Below, in pieces: positions 1 through 12,856 of a DNA stretch of 64,000 bases. Within the stretch, counting starts at the first letter, position 1, and every line of letters begins with the position of its first letter. Under the pieces are notes generated by a model. It made no database searches. It was not told the DNA's origin and saw only the letters and a program-made list of their open reading frames with translations. Origin of the DNA: Pseudomonas sp. IB20 (GTDB lineage Bacteria > Pseudomonadota > Gammaproteobacteria > Pseudomonadales > Pseudomonadaceae); assembly GCF_009707325.1 (NCBI RefSeq), contig NZ_CP046103.1:992001-1056000 (forward strand), written 5' to 3'. Made by a program: the position numbers and the translations under genes.

Positions 1-2
1 CG

Positions 3-2245
<2,243 letters not shown>

Positions 2246-2249
2246 ACAC

Positions 2250-3119
2250 ATGAACGGCGCATCGCTTCGTCATCAGCCCCCACAAGCACCGAGCCGCAAG
2301 CCGGTGCCACGGGGTGCCAGCCGTATGGTGGCTAAAGAGCCGATGTCGGCGCGCCTGCCGAAAGCCAACTTTGGTTTTATCAAAGCGCTGTTCTGGCCGG
2401 TACTGCTGGTGGCGTTGGGCTTCGGTACTTACGAAGGTGCACAGCGCTTGTTGCCGTATGCCGACCGTCCGATCACCAAGATCAGCGTGCAGGGCGACTT
2501 GAGCTACATCAGCCAGCAAGCGGTGCAGCAGCGCATTGGCCCGTACTTGGCGGCGAGCTTCTTCACCATCGACCTGGCCGGTATGCGCTCGGAGTTGGAA
2601 CAGATGCCGTGGATCGCTCACGCCGAAGTCCGCCGCGTCTGGCCGGACCAGGTGACGATCCGCCTGGAAGAGCAACTGCCCGTGGCCCGTTGGGGCGATG
2701 GCGCGCTGTTGAACAACCAGGGCCAGGCATTCACCCCGCGTGAGCTGGCCAACTACGAGCACCTGCCGCAGTTGTTCGGGCCGCAGCGGGCGCAACAGCA
2801 AGTGATGCAGCAGTACCAGGCCTTGAGCCAGATGCTGCGGCCACTGGGTTTCTCCATCGCGCGCCTGGAATTGCGTGAGCGGGGCAGCTGGTTTTTGACC
2901 ACCGGGGCCGGCAGTTCCGGCCCGGGCATCGAGTTGTTGCTGGGACGCGACCGCTTGGTGGAAAAGATGCGCCGCTTTATTGCCATCTATGACAAGACCT
3001 TGAAAGAACAGATTACGAACATTGCGAGCGTCGACCTGCGTTACGCCAACGGCCTGGCCGTCGGCTGGCGTGAACCAGCTGCGCCGACGACAGCCAAACC
3101 CGCTGTCGCGAAGAATTAA
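2250..3119 (+). CDS. ftsQ: Cell division protein FtsQ
   Basis: FtsQ is a bitopic inner-membrane divisome protein that links early division proteins to FtsB and FtsL. The predicted 289 residues have a basic cytoplasmic tail, one membrane segment at about residues 47-66 ([19 protein letters not shown]), a POTRA domain starting near [14 protein letters not shown], and the FtsQ beta domain. A longer in-frame ATG at 2175 lies inside ddlB. The start at 2250 follows the ddlB stop closely and gives the expected length, so it is preferred. ftsA follows after 15 bases. Confidence 0.95.
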   Translation: MNGASLRHQPPQAPSRKPVPRGASRMVAKEPMSARLPKANFGFIKALFWPVLLVALGFGTYEGAQRLLPYADRPITKISVQGDLSYISQQAVQQRIGPYLAASFFTIDLAGMRSELEQMPWIAHAEVRRVWPDQVTIRLEEQLPVARWGDGALLNNQGQAFTPRELANYEHLPQLFGPQRAQQQVMQQYQALSQMLRPLGFSIARLELRERGSWFLTTGAGSSGPGIELLLGRDRLVEKMRRFIAIYDKTLKEQITNIASVDLRYANGLAVGWREPAAPTTAKPAVAKN

Positions 3120-3134
3120 GAAGAGGCAGGACCC

Positions 3135-4397
3135 ATGGCAAACGTGCAAAGCGGAAAAATGATCGTCGGTCTCGATATCGGCACCTCCAAAGTGGTGGCC
3201 CTGGTCGGCGAGGTCGGGGAAGACGGTGTTATCGAAATCGTCGGTATCGGCACGCATCCGTCCCGGGGCCTGAAGAAGGGCGTGGTGGTCAACATCGAGT
3301 CCACCGTGCAATCGATCCAGCGCGCTATCGAAGAAGCGCAGTTGATGGCTGGCTGCCGGATTCACTCGGCGTTCGTCGGCGTGGCCGGCAACCATATCCG
3401 CAGCCTGAACTCCCACGGCATCGTGGCGATCCGCGACCGTGAAGTCAGCGCGGCTGACCTTGAGCGTGTACTCGACGCGGCCCAGGCTGTGGCAATTCCG
3501 GCTGACCAGCGCGTGCTGCACACCCTGCCGCAGGACTACGTGATCGACAACCAGGAAGGCGTTCGCGAGCCGCTGGGCATGTCGGGCGTGCGTCTGGAAG
3601 CCAAGGTTCACGTGGTGACCTGCGCGGTCAACGCGGCACAGAACATTGAAAAATGCGTGCGCCGCTGCGGCCTGGAAATCGACGACATCATTCTCGAGCA
3701 GTTGGCTTCGGCCTACTCGGTACTGACCGACGACGAAAAAGAACTGGGCGTGTGCCTGGTGGACATCGGCGGCGGCACCACCGACATCGCGATCTTCACC
3801 GAGGGTGCGATCCGTCACACCGCCGTGATCCCGATTGCTGGCGACCAAGTCACCAACGACATCGCCATGGCGCTGCGTACACCGACCCAGTACGCCGAAG
3901 AAATCAAGATCCGTTACGCCTGCGCCCTGGCCAAACTGGCCGGCGCCGGTGAAACCATCAAGGTACCAAGCGTGGGCGATCGCCCACCGCGTGAGCTGTC
4001 GCGCCAGGCCCTGGCCGAAGTGGTCGAGCCACGTTACGACGAGCTGTTCACCCTGATCCAGGCTGAACTGCGCCGCAGCGGCTACGAAGATTTGATCCCG
4101 GCCGGCATCGTGCTGACCGGTGGCACCTCGAAGATGGAAGGCGCGGTCGAACTGGCCGAGGAAATCTTCCACATGCCGGTTCGCCTGGGCGTGCCCCATG
4201 GCGTCAAAGGCCTGGGCGACGTGGTGCGCAACCCGATTTATTCCACCGGTGTGGGCTTGCTGTTGTACGGGCTGCAAAAGCAGACCGACGGCATTTCCTT
4301 GTCGGGCCCGAGCATCCGTGACAGCTACCGCAGCGATGACGAGGCCAAAGCGCCGTTGTTCGAGCGGTTGCAGGCTTGGGTAAAAGGCAATTTCTAA
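3135..4397 (+). CDS. ftsA: Cell division protein FtsA
   Basis: FtsA is an actin-like ATPase that tethers FtsZ to the inner membrane. At 420 residues it is full length. It shows the phosphate-1 loop VGLDIGTSKV, the 1C subdomain, the phosphate-2 loop LVDIGGGTTDIAIF and the adenosine loop IVLTGGTSKMEGA. The C-terminal amphipathic membrane anchor is APLFERLQAWVKGNF. A Shine-Dalgarno-like AGAGGCAGG lies 5' of the ATG. The last codons and stop lie in the first copy of a 51-bp tandem repeat that extends toward ftsZ. Confidence 0.97.
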   Translation: MANVQSGKMIVGLDIGTSKVVALVGEVGEDGVIEIVGIGTHPSRGLKKGVVVNIESTVQSIQRAIEEAQLMAGCRIHSAFVGVAGNHIRSLNSHGIVAIRDREVSAADLERVLDAAQAVAIPADQRVLHTLPQDYVIDNQEGVREPLGMSGVRLEAKVHVVTCAVNAAQNIEKCVRRCGLEIDDIILEQLASAYSVLTDDEKELGVCLVDIGGGTTDIAIFTEGAIRHTAVIPIAGDQVTNDIAMALRTPTQYAEEIKIRYACALAKLAGAGETIKVPSVGDRPPRELSRQALAEVVEPRYDELFTLIQAELRRSGYEDLIPAGIVLTGGTSKMEGAVELAEEIFHMPVRLGVPHGVKGLGDVVRNPIYSTGVGLLLYGLQKQTDGISLSGPSIRDSYRSDDEAKAPLFERLQAWVKGNF

Positions 4398-4476
4398 AGA
4401 TTTACCGTGACACCGCAACACCGCACAAGCTGGAAAGGCAATTTCTAAAGATTTACCGTGACACCGCAACACCGCA
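4383..4476 (+). repeat. 51-bp tandem repeat spanning the ftsA stop codon
   Basis: Bases 4383-4425 and 4434-4476 are identical over 43 bp (period 51). Each copy holds the last ftsA codons (Gly-Asn-Phe-stop) and the spacer beyond. After the 43 bp the copies diverge slightly (CAAGCTGG against ACAAGCAG), so this is an older or imperfect duplication. It lengthens the ftsA-ftsZ gap without altering either protein. Confidence 0.9.
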
Positions 4477-4522
4477 ACAAGCAGTAGGCGAAAAAACTAG
4501 AGAAAACGAAAGGAGAGGGAAC

Positions 4523-5719
4523 ATGTTCGAACTCGTAGACAACATCCCCGCAAGCCCGGTTATCAAAGTAATCGGTGTCGGCGGTGGCGGCGGCAACGCT
4601 GTCAACCATATGGTCAAGAGCAACATTGAAGGCGTTGAATTCATCTGCGCCAACACTGATGCCCAAGCGCTGAAAAGCATCGGCGCGCGGACCATCCTGC
4701 AATTGGGCACAGCCGTGACCAAGGGCCTCGGCGCTGGCGCCAATCCGGAAGTCGGCCGTCAAGCCGCCCTGGAAGACCGCGAGCGTATTGCTGAAGTGCT
4801 GCAAGGCACCAACATGGTGTTCATCACCACGGGCATGGGCGGCGGTACCGGTACCGGTGCTGCGCCGATCATTGCCGAAGTGGCCAAGGAAATGGGGATT
4901 CTGACCGTTGCTGTTGTGACGCGTCCGTTCCCGTTCGAAGGCCGCAAGCGCATGCAGATCGCCGACGAAGGTATCCGTCTGCTGTCTGAAAGCGTCGACT
5001 CGTTGATCACTATTCCCAACGAGAAGCTGCTGACCATCCTGGGCAAGGACGCAAGCCTGCTGTCCGCATTTGCCAAGGCTGACGATGTACTCGCCGGTGC
5101 CGTTCGCGGTATCTCCGACATCATCAAGCGCCCAGGCATGATCAACGTCGACTTTGCCGACGTACGTACCGTGATGAGCGAAATGGGCATGGCGATGATG
5201 GGCACTGGCTGCGCCAGCGGTCCGAACCGTGCACGTGAAGCGACTGAAGCGGCGATCCGCAACCCATTGCTGGAAGACGTGAACCTGCAAGGTGCACGCG
5301 GCATCCTGGTGAACATCACCGCCGGCCCTGACCTGTCCCTGGGTGAGTACTCCGACGTGGGTAGCATCATCGAAGCCTTCGCTTCCGAGCACGCGATGGT
5401 CAAAGTCGGTACCGTTATCGACCCGGACATGCGCGACGAGCTGCACGTGACCGTCGTTGCTACCGGCCTGGGCGCAAAAATCGAGAAGCCTGTGAAGGTC
5501 ATCGACAATACCGTTCACACCGGTCACAACAGCCACGCAGCCAGCAGCCCAGCGCCTTCGCGCCAGGAACTGCCGTCTGTTAACTACCGTGACCTGGACC
5601 GTCCGACCGTGATGCGCAACCAGGCTCAGGCCGGTGCTGCGGCGTCCCGTAGCCCGAATCCGCAAGATGATCTGGACTACCTGGACATCCCGGCATTCCT
5701 GCGTCGTCAGGCCGATTAA
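4523..5719 (+). CDS. ftsZ: Cell division protein FtsZ
   Basis: FtsZ is the tubulin-like GTPase that forms the Z ring. The chosen start gives 398 residues beginning MFELVDNIPASPVIK, the usual Pseudomonas N-terminus, and has AGGAGAGGG just upstream. The open frame reaches back to 4376, but that part reads through the 51-bp repeat and is not expected to be translated. Visible features are VGGGGGNAVNHM, the tubulin signature GGGTGTGAAPIIAE, the T7 loop with NVDFADVRTVM, and the conserved C-terminal tail DYLDIPAFLRRQAD that binds FtsA and ZipA. Confidence 0.97.
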   Translation: MFELVDNIPASPVIKVIGVGGGGGNAVNHMVKSNIEGVEFICANTDAQALKSIGARTILQLGTAVTKGLGAGANPEVGRQAALEDRERIAEVLQGTNMVFITTGMGGGTGTGAAPIIAEVAKEMGILTVAVVTRPFPFEGRKRMQIADEGIRLLSESVDSLITIPNEKLLTILGKDASLLSAFAKADDVLAGAVRGISDIIKRPGMINVDFADVRTVMSEMGMAMMGTGCASGPNRAREATEAAIRNPLLEDVNLQGARGILVNITAGPDLSLGEYSDVGSIIEAFASEHAMVKVGTVIDPDMRDELHVTVVATGLGAKIEKPVKVIDNTVHTGHNSHAASSPAPSRQELPSVNYRDLDRPTVMRNQAQAGAAASRSPNPQDDLDYLDIPAFLRRQAD

Positions 5720-5795
5720 TGGAATGTATCAGGGCTATGAAGGTGATTGGTGTTCAGCAAAGGTCTGGTCTGTTATTATCGCCAGCCTTTGTTGA

Positions 5796-6743
<948 letters not shown>

Positions 6744-6770
6744 GTAACAACTCTCTTTCTTTAGTTTTGA

Positions 6771-6799
6771 AAGGCCACCTTCGGGTGGCCTTTTTTTTT
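6771..6799 (+). terminator. Rho-independent terminator after lpxC
   Basis: A 9-bp stem, AAGGCCACC with GGTGGCCTT, closes a TTCG tetraloop. The stem runs into a tract of nine T. It lies 27 bp past the lpxC stop and ends the dcw/lpxC transcript. Confidence 0.93.
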
Positions 6800-6935
6800 G
6801 TGTCTAACACACCATGATACTAATGTGGGTTATCAATGGTTTGCCTGTAGGAACTGATACACCGGCACACCGCGCGGGAGTTACACGGTATAGCGTTCCT
6901 TCACGCCTGACTCCATTGGAGCAGGCGTTACCCTT

Positions 6936-8979
6936 TCAGGAACGGGCTTTGGCATCGACAATCCGATTGCGTCCGCTGTGCTTGGCCTCATACAGCGCCT
7001 GGTCCGCACTCAGCAACAACGCCTCCAACGAAGTGCGGCTGCGTTTATCCCAAGTGCTCATGCCGATACTCACGGTAATCGGCCGCTCGGCACCGGCCAC
7101 CCGTGGCAAATGCTCGACGCTGCTGCGGATGTGCTCGGCGATCACCCACGCACCCTTGGCGTCGGTATTCGGCAGCACCACGGCAAACTCTTCCCCGCCA
7201 TACCGCGCGGCCAGGTCGGCCGGGCGTCGGATGTTGCCACCGATCACCTGCGAGACCGCGCGCAATGCCTCGTCGCCGCTATGGTGGCCATGACGGTCGT
7301 TGAAGGCCTTGAAGTTGTCCACATCGATCATCAACAGTGTCAGCGGCTCGGTCGAGCGCTGCGCGCGGTCCCATTCCAGGCGTAGGCGCTGGTCCAGGGT
7401 GCGGCGGTTCGCCAGGCCGGTGAGCGCATCGGTGGCTGCCAGTTCTGACAGCACCTGTTCGGCACGATGGCGACGGCGCAGTTCGCGGCGCAACATCCAG
7501 GTCAGCCACAACAGGCCGATACACAGCACGCCGGTAGCGCCACTGGTCAGCAGCGCGGCACGTTGCCAGGGGGCGAACACGTTTTCGCTGGCCAGTGCCA
7601 CCACCACAATCAACGGTCACGGTAATCGGCCGCTCGGCACCGGCCACCCGTGGCAAATGCTCGACGCTGCTGCGGATGTGCTCGGCGATCACCCACGCAC
7701 CCTTGGCGTCGGTATTCGGCAGCACCACGGCAAACTCTTCCCCGCCATACCGCGCGGCCAGGTCGGCCGGGCGTCGGATGTTGCCACCGATCACCTGCGA
7801 GACCGCGCGCAATGCCTCGTCGCCGCTATGGTGGCCATGACGGTCGTTGAAGGCCTTGAAGTTGTCCACATCGATCATCAACAGTGTCAGCGGCTCGGTC
7901 GAGCGCTGCGCGCGGTCCCATTCCAGGCGTAGGCGCTGGTCCAGGGTGCGGCGGTTCGCCAGGCCGGTGAGCGCATCGGTGGCTGCCAGTTCTGACAGCA
8001 CCTGTTCGGCACGATGGCGACGGCGCAGTTCGCGGCGCAACATCCAGGTCAGCCACAACAGGCCGATACACAGCACGCCGGTAGCGCCACTGGTCAGCAG
8101 CGCGGCACGTTGCCAGGGGGCGAACACGTTTTCGCTGGCCAGTGCCACCACCACAATCAACGGCAGCTCACCGACCTTGGTGAACGTATATAAACGCTCT
8201 GTGCCAGAGAGGGCGGAGATGGCCTGAAAGCTGCCTTCGCCTTCGCGCAGTATGCGTTTGAAATTGGGCCGGTCGCTGAGGTCCTTATCAATCATGTCGC
8301 GCTCCAGCAGCGGCTGCTGGGCCAGAAGAATGCCACGGGTGTTCAGCAGGTTGACGGAGCTGCCGTTGCCGATGGTGAGGCGGTTGAACAGTTGATCGAA
8401 ATACGCCAGGCGCATCGTCGCCACGGCCACGCCGGCGAACTCGCCGTTGGGGCCCTCCACTCGGCGACTGAATGCCATGCGCCACACTTGATCGCAATCG
8501 CAGCGGATCTTGAACGGGCGGCTGATAAATAGCCCTGCCTGCGCATTTTGTTTATGCACCTGGAAATAGTCACGGTTGGCGAAATTGCGCGGCGTCGGCT
8601 GCAACGTCGAAGAATCGGCAACCACCGCACCATTGGCATCCAGCAACAGCACTTCGCCCTTGAACGGCGCTGCGGTGGATTGATCAAACTGCACCATGTG
8701 CCGGATGTCCGGCGGCGTCCGCGACAGGTCATTGCGTGTGGTGGCCGTGATCAAGCCCTGCAGCGCCAGGTCGTAGAGTTCGGCGTTGCGCAGCACATCG
8801 GCATTGATCAGTTGGGTGATATTGGTGGTCTCGCGCTTGGCCGCCTGCAGGGTGCTGGCGTGTTCGCGGGTGAGCAAGGCTGCGACGATAACCACGATCA
8901 GGATGACGGTCAGGCCACTGCCCAGAATCAGCAGAAGCTCCGAGCGTGCAGGTAAAGAAGGAGGGCGGAGTTGACTCAT
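6936..8979 (-). pseudogene. Membrane diguanylate cyclase gene (Cache sensor + GGDEF) interrupted by a 547-bp tandem duplication
   Basis: With one repeat copy removed the gene would encode a 498-residue diguanylate cyclase, making c-di-GMP from two GTP. Its layout is: membrane segment at about 14-36, periplasmic Cache-like sensor at about 40-275, second membrane segment near 290-312, and GGDEF domain from about 330. The active site is RYGGEEFAVV with an RPAD inhibitory site five residues before it. As it stands, the frame from 8979 reads through the first repeat copy to PITV (about residue 453), then shifts frame (547 is not a multiple of 3). It ends at 7279 after about 112 unrelated residues and lacks the GGDEF C-terminus (LLSADQALYEAKHSGRNRI). 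A second frame, 6936-7613, holds an intact GGDEF domain but has only a TTG start. Full-length function is probably lost unless the duplication is collapsed or is an assembly error. Confidence 0.85.
7070..8163. repeat. Exact 547-bp direct tandem duplication
   Basis: Bases 7070-7616 and 7617-8163 appear identical and abut with no spacer. The unit covers the second membrane segment and nearly the whole GGDEF domain of the cyclase gene. No insertion sequence or inverted repeat is seen at the junction (CAACGG joined to TCACGG). Confidence 0.95.
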
Positions 8980-9065
8980 CGCGCAGGCTTCAACAGGAAG
9001 ATACTGGCAGTTTAGTTCTACGCGATGAAAATTAGAGCATGGGCTAAAAAAGAAAGATCAGCGGG

Positions 9066-10388
9066 TTAGAACACGTTGATCGGGTAGTCCACGATCACCC
9101 GGTATTCGTCCACGTCCCGATCCACCGCCGCGTAGCCGTTGCCGCCGCGGTTGGTCGCCCACTGCAGGCGCACGGCCAGGTCTTTGGCTTTGCCGCCTTG
9201 CACCACGTATTTCAGGTCGATATCGCGCTCCCAATGTTTCGCGTCCTTGCCGTCGGCGCTGTACCAGGCGCTGTAGCCACGGCTTTGCGGGTCGACCTTG
9301 GTCAGGTCGGTCTTGCCGCTGATGTAGGACACGGCGGACGTCAGCCCAGGCATGCCGAGGCCTGCAAAGTCATAGGCATACTTGAGTTTCCAAGAGCGCT
9401 CGTTAGGGCCGTTGAAGTCCGAGTATTGCTGGGAGTTATCCAGGTAGATGCTGTCGCCCTGGCTGATGTAGTCGAACGGCGTGTTGCCGTTGACCCGCTG
9501 ATAAGCGGCGGTGACGCTGTGGTTGCCCACGCCTACGGTGAAATGCAGGCTGTAGGTATTGTTGTCGATGTTGCCCAGCAGCGATTGGCCGGTGTCCTGG
9601 GTGTGGTAGTAGTGCAGGCCTGGGTTGAGGCTGACCAAGTCGTTCAGCGCGTAGGTGTAGTCCAGGTCGTAGTAGTACTGGTGCCACACATCCTTGAGTT
9701 CGGAGGCGTACAGGTTACTGGTCAAGCCCGCAATGCAGCTGAAGGACACGCCGGCCCAGTTCAGGTGCTGGCTGTCGGCATGCTCCGGCAGCGCGCCATA
9801 GCTGGTGCCGATGCGCCGGTGGCCGCTCTGGTTGTAAAGCTTGGTGAAACTGGCCTGACCGCCTTCGAGCATCCAGCCGTCGAAGCTGTGGTTGGTCAGG
9901 CTTACACCACGGAAATCCTGCGGCAACATGCGGGTCATACCGCCGGCGATCACCGGGTTATTGAGGAACAGGTCCCCGGCCTTCAGCTCGGTGTCGAAGG
10001 CGCGCATTTTCAAGGTGCCGCCTGCGGTGGAGAATGAGCCGGGCGCTTTGCCGTTGCCGGAACCCACCGGCAGGATGCTGGAACCGTCGGTGCCGCCACC
10101 GCCGTCGAGCTTGAGGCCGAGCATGGCGTTGAGGTCCAGGCCGAAGCCGACGGTGCCTTGGGTGTAGCCGGATTCAAATGTGCCGATGAAGCCTTGGCCC
10201 CATTCCTTGCTGTCATCGGTGTGAATGTCGCGACGGTCGCGGTTCATGTAGTAGTTGCGGGTGTTGATCTTGAGGCTTGCGCCTTCGACGAAACCATCGG
10301 CGGGGGTGGTGTCTGCTGCTTGGGCGAAAGGGACAATCGTTGCTGTAATTGCGAGGAATAGCGGGGTAAACGTCAGCGAGTTCTTCAC
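9066..10388 (-). CDS. OprD-family outer-membrane porin
   Basis: The protein is a predicted 440-residue OprD/Opd-type substrate-specific porin for small organic acids, amino acids or peptides. It has a signal peptide ([24 protein letters not shown]), then [19 protein letters not shown], the typical OprD start of the mature chain. Many alternating aromatic strands follow, and it ends [10 protein letters not shown] with a terminal Phe as in beta-barrel proteins. The start codon is GTG, supported by AAAGGAG 8 bases upstream. It is monocistronic. The substrate cannot be read from the sequence. Confidence 0.88.
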   Translation of the reverse strand: MKNSLTFTPLFLAITATIVPFAQAADTTPADGFVEGASLKINTRNYYMNRDRRDIHTDDSKEWGQGFIGTFESGYTQGTVGFGLDLNAMLGLKLDGGGGTDGSSILPVGSGNGKAPGSFSTAGGTLKMRAFDTELKAGDLFLNNPVIAGGMTRMLPQDFRGVSLTNHSFDGWMLEGGQASFTKLYNQSGHRRIGTSYGALPEHADSQHLNWAGVSFSCIAGLTSNLYASELKDVWHQYYYDLDYTYALNDLVSLNPGLHYYHTQDTGQSLLGNIDNNTYSLHFTVGVGNHSVTAAYQRVNGNTPFDYISQGDSIYLDNSQQYSDFNGPNERSWKLKYAYDFAGLGMPGLTSAVSYISGKTDLTKVDPQSRGYSAWYSADGKDAKHWERDIDLKYVVQGGKAKDLAVRLQWATNRGGNGYAAVDRDVDEYRVIVDYPINVF

Positions 10389-10454
10389 CGGTGGAGCTCC
10401 TTTGGTCAGTCGTAAACGGCCAATGTCGTGGGGGTGTGCCTGGCCTTTTTTTAC

Positions 10455-10486
10455 GGCAAAAAAAAGCCGCTGAAGTCAGCGGCTTT
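10455..10486 (-). terminator. Terminator downstream of the sensor-kinase operon
   Basis: The stem GCCGCTGA/TCAGCGGC (10466-10473 and 10476-10483) is extended by AAA/TTT pairs. Read on the minus strand it is followed by a run of eight T. It probably ends the transcript of the RND/two-component operon before the oprD-like gene. Confidence 0.8.
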
Positions 10487-10626
10487 AAGACAGATTCCCA
10501 GTGTAGAGCCCTGGAAAAAAGTCGAGGGGAATTGGGGTGAGCGGGGAGCTGTCTTTGCCATTGCGCTCATCGGTGCGTCAAATTAACGCAGGTGAGCGGT
10601 GTGATACAGAGTGTAACAAGATAATG

Positions 10627-10848
10627 ACTGTTGCCCAAACCGCAATAGTCAAGGTGGCAGAGATCCACTGTGGGAGCTCGGTGTTAAACCGGCAACGTGA
10701 TGCCAAAGGTATTGCCGCTGCCATCACTGCGCACAAACTGTTGCCCAAACCGCAATAGTCAAGGTGGCAGAGATCCACTGTGGGAGCTCGGTGTTAAACC
10801 GGCAACGTGATGCCAAAGGTATTGCCGCTGCCATCACTGCGCACAAAC
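10627..10848. repeat. 110-bp tandem duplication at the 3' end of the sensor-kinase gene
   Basis: Bases 10627-10736 and 10737-10846 are identical, and a 2-base microhomology (AC) continues to 10848. The unit contains the last 18 codons or so of the sensor kinase, its stop, and a REP-like fragment (TGTGGGAGCTCGG). The complete gene uses the kinase-proximal copy, so the protein is intact. The outer copy is an orphan gene tail. Confidence 0.93.
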
Positions 10849-12158
10849 ACATCCCCGCCATGCATCAACGCAATCGCCTTGACGATCGCCAGCCCCAACC
10901 CATGATTCGCCCCGCTGTTACTGCGCGACGCATCCACCCGATAAAACCGCTCGAACAACCGTGGCAAGTGCTCACTGGCAATCTCATCCCCAGGGTTGGT
11001 CACCGCAATCGCCACCTGATGCGCCTGCGCCTCGATAGCCACCTCAATCACCTGCCCCGGCGCGGTGTGCTGCACCGCATTGCTCAGCAGATTAATCAGC
11101 GCACGGCGCAAGTGCGCTTTTTCAATCTGCACCAAAGCGTCACCGCGCACTCGCACTTGGACCTGGGCGTCTTCGAGGATGAAGTCCAGGTAGTCGAGCG
11201 TGGTAGCCACCTCATCCGCCAGCGAACTTTCGATCAGCTTGGTCGCCTTGCTACCCTGGTCAGCACTGGCAAGAAACAACATGTCATTGATGATCGAACG
11301 CAAGCGTTCCAGCTCTTCAAGATTAGATTGCAGCACCTCGAAATAATGCTCGGCCGAACGCCCGCGCGTCAGCGCTACCTGGGTCTGGCCAATCAGGTTG
11401 GTCAGCGGTGAACGCAATTCATGCGCCACGTCGGCATTGAAAGACTCCAAGCGCGAATAAGCCTGTTCCACCCGGTCCAGCGTGGAGTTGAACGAATTGA
11501 CGAACTGGCTCAATTCCGGCGGTAACGGCGACAGTTGCAAGCGCCCCGAGAGCTTGGGCGGTGCAAGTTTCTGCGCTTCATCCGAGAGTTTGCTCAACGG
11601 CTTGAGGCCGATACGCGAAACCCAAAACCCCAACAGCGCCGCCAGCACCACGCCGACAAATGCCAGGCTGATCAGCGCCACCAGCAATTGGTGTTGGGTC
11701 GTGCGGAAGTTTTCGGTGTCGATGGCGATCATAAAACGCAGCGGCGGGCGCTGTTCTTTCGCCGCGAACTGGCTCACCAGTACCTTGAACGGGTACTCAC
11801 GCTCCGGCAGACGCAAGTCGCGCTTACCGGTCGGCCCTGCAGCGAACGCGCGGATCTGCGCATCCGGGTTGCCGTACTCGTAGTTTGGATCGCTGCTCAC
11901 CACCCAGAAGCGGATGCGCTGGTCTTCCTCACCGAGCAATTTCAGTTTGGCGGTGATTTTCGCCCAGTGGTCCGGCGTGCCGAAGCGGTTCACCGAGGAT
12001 TCAAGCACGCTGTAGCGCGCATCCAGCTCGGCGCCCGGCAACAACCCCAGGCCCCGGTCCACTTGCTGGTACAACGCGCCGCCGATCAACACGAAGATCA
12101 GCAACGCCACCAACGTGAACATGCCGCTCAGGCGCAGGGCGATGGAGTTAGCCGACAC
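10794..12158 (-). CDS. Sensor histidine kinase, heavy-metal (CusS/CopS) type
   Basis: The 454-residue inner-membrane kinase is predicted to phosphorylate the regulator encoded just upstream. It has a membrane segment near residues 7-29, a periplasmic sensor region, a second membrane segment (LLVALISLAFVGVVLAALLGFWVS) and a HAMP linker. The HisKA box is DVAHELRSPLTNLIGQTQ, and the ATPase domain has NAVQHTAPG and NHGLGLAIVKAIALMHGG. The frame is open further upstream, but GTG at 12158 starts VSANSIALRLSG directly before the first membrane segment. It overlaps the regulator's end by 11 bases, the usual arrangement. The signal may be a metal or another envelope stress; the sequence does not decide. 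Confidence 0.9.
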   Translation of the reverse strand: MSANSIALRLSGMFTLVALLIFVLIGGALYQQVDRGLGLLPGAELDARYSVLESSVNRFGTPDHWAKITAKLKLLGEEDQRIRFWVVSSDPNYEYGNPDAQIRAFAAGPTGKRDLRLPEREYPFKVLVSQFAAKEQRPPLRFMIAIDTENFRTTQHQLLVALISLAFVGVVLAALLGFWVSRIGLKPLSKLSDEAQKLAPPKLSGRLQLSPLPPELSQFVNSFNSTLDRVEQAYSRLESFNADVAHELRSPLTNLIGQTQVALTRGRSAEHYFEVLQSNLEELERLRSIINDMLFLASADQGSKATKLIESSLADEVATTLDYLDFILEDAQVQVRVRGDALVQIEKAHLRRALINLLSNAVQHTAPGQVIEVAIEAQAHQVAIAVTNPGDEIASEHLPRLFERFYRVDASRSNSGANHGLGLAIVKAIALMHGGDVFVRSDGSGNTFGITLPV

Positions 12159-12825
12159 TGCGGTTCTCCAGCACATAGCCCATGCCGCGAATGGTGTGCA
12201 GCAGCTTGGTATCGAACGGCCCGTCGAGCTTGGCGCGCAGGCGCTTGATCGCCACTTCCACGACGTTGGCATCGCTGTCGAAATTGATGTCCCAGACCAT
12301 CTCGGCAATCGCGGTCTTGGAGAGGATTTCACCCTGGCGCCGCGCCAACACGCTGAGCAGCGAGAACTCCTTGGCGGTCAGGTCCAGGCGCAGGCCGTTG
12401 CGGCTGGCTTTGCGGCTGATCAAGTCGATCCACAGGTCGGCGACGGTGACCTGCACCGGTTCATGCCCGCCACTGCGCCGGGTCAGCGCTTGCAGGCGTG
12501 CCACCAGTTCCAGGAATGAAAACGGTTTGCCCAAATAGTCATCGGCGCCTTCACGCAGGCCACGAATACGGTCTTCCACGCGCTCGCGGGCGGTGAGCAT
12601 GATCACCGGCGTCTGCTTGCGCGCACGCAGCGCACGCAGCACGCCGAAGCCGTCGAGGCCGGGCAGCATCACGTCGAGCACGATCACTGCGTAATCGTTC
12701 TCCAGCGCCAGGTGCAGGCCCTCGATGCCTTCGCGTGCCACATCGACGGTGTAGCCTTGTTCCGTCAGGCCGCGGTGCAGGTAATCCGCGGTTTTTTCTT
12801 CATCTTCAATAATCAGGACGCGCAT
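12148..12825 (-). CDS. OmpR-family response regulator, CusR/CopR type
   Basis: This is a 225-residue two-component transcription regulator. The receiver domain (residues 1-115) has the acidic pair in IIEDEEKTADYL, the phosphorylation Asp in VIVLDVMLPGLDG, and Lys in LGKPFSF. The winged-helix DNA-binding domain follows, with LTAKEFSLLSVLARRQGE and VVEVAIKRLRAKLD. An upstream open frame exists, but ATG 12825 gives the canonical start MRVLIIEDEE. It lies 31 bp after the RND gene and overlaps the kinase. The palindrome TGACA-N4-TGTCA before the first gene of the operon fits the operator type of this subfamily. Confidence 0.93.
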   Translation of the reverse strand: MRVLIIEDEEKTADYLHRGLTEQGYTVDVAREGIEGLHLALENDYAVIVLDVMLPGLDGFGVLRALRARKQTPVIMLTARERVEDRIRGLREGADDYLGKPFSFLELVARLQALTRRSGGHEPVQVTVADLWIDLISRKASRNGLRLDLTAKEFSLLSVLARRQGEILSKTAIAEMVWDINFDSDANVVEVAIKRLRAKLDGPFDTKLLHTIRGMGYVLENRSVG

Positions 12826-12856
12826 AAGCCTTTTGCTCCAAGGCGGGGCTTCAGCC

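Noticed and set aside
7070..8163. CRISPR or phage-type repeat array
   Set aside because: There are only two units of 547 bp with no spacers, and both are parts of a cyclase gene.
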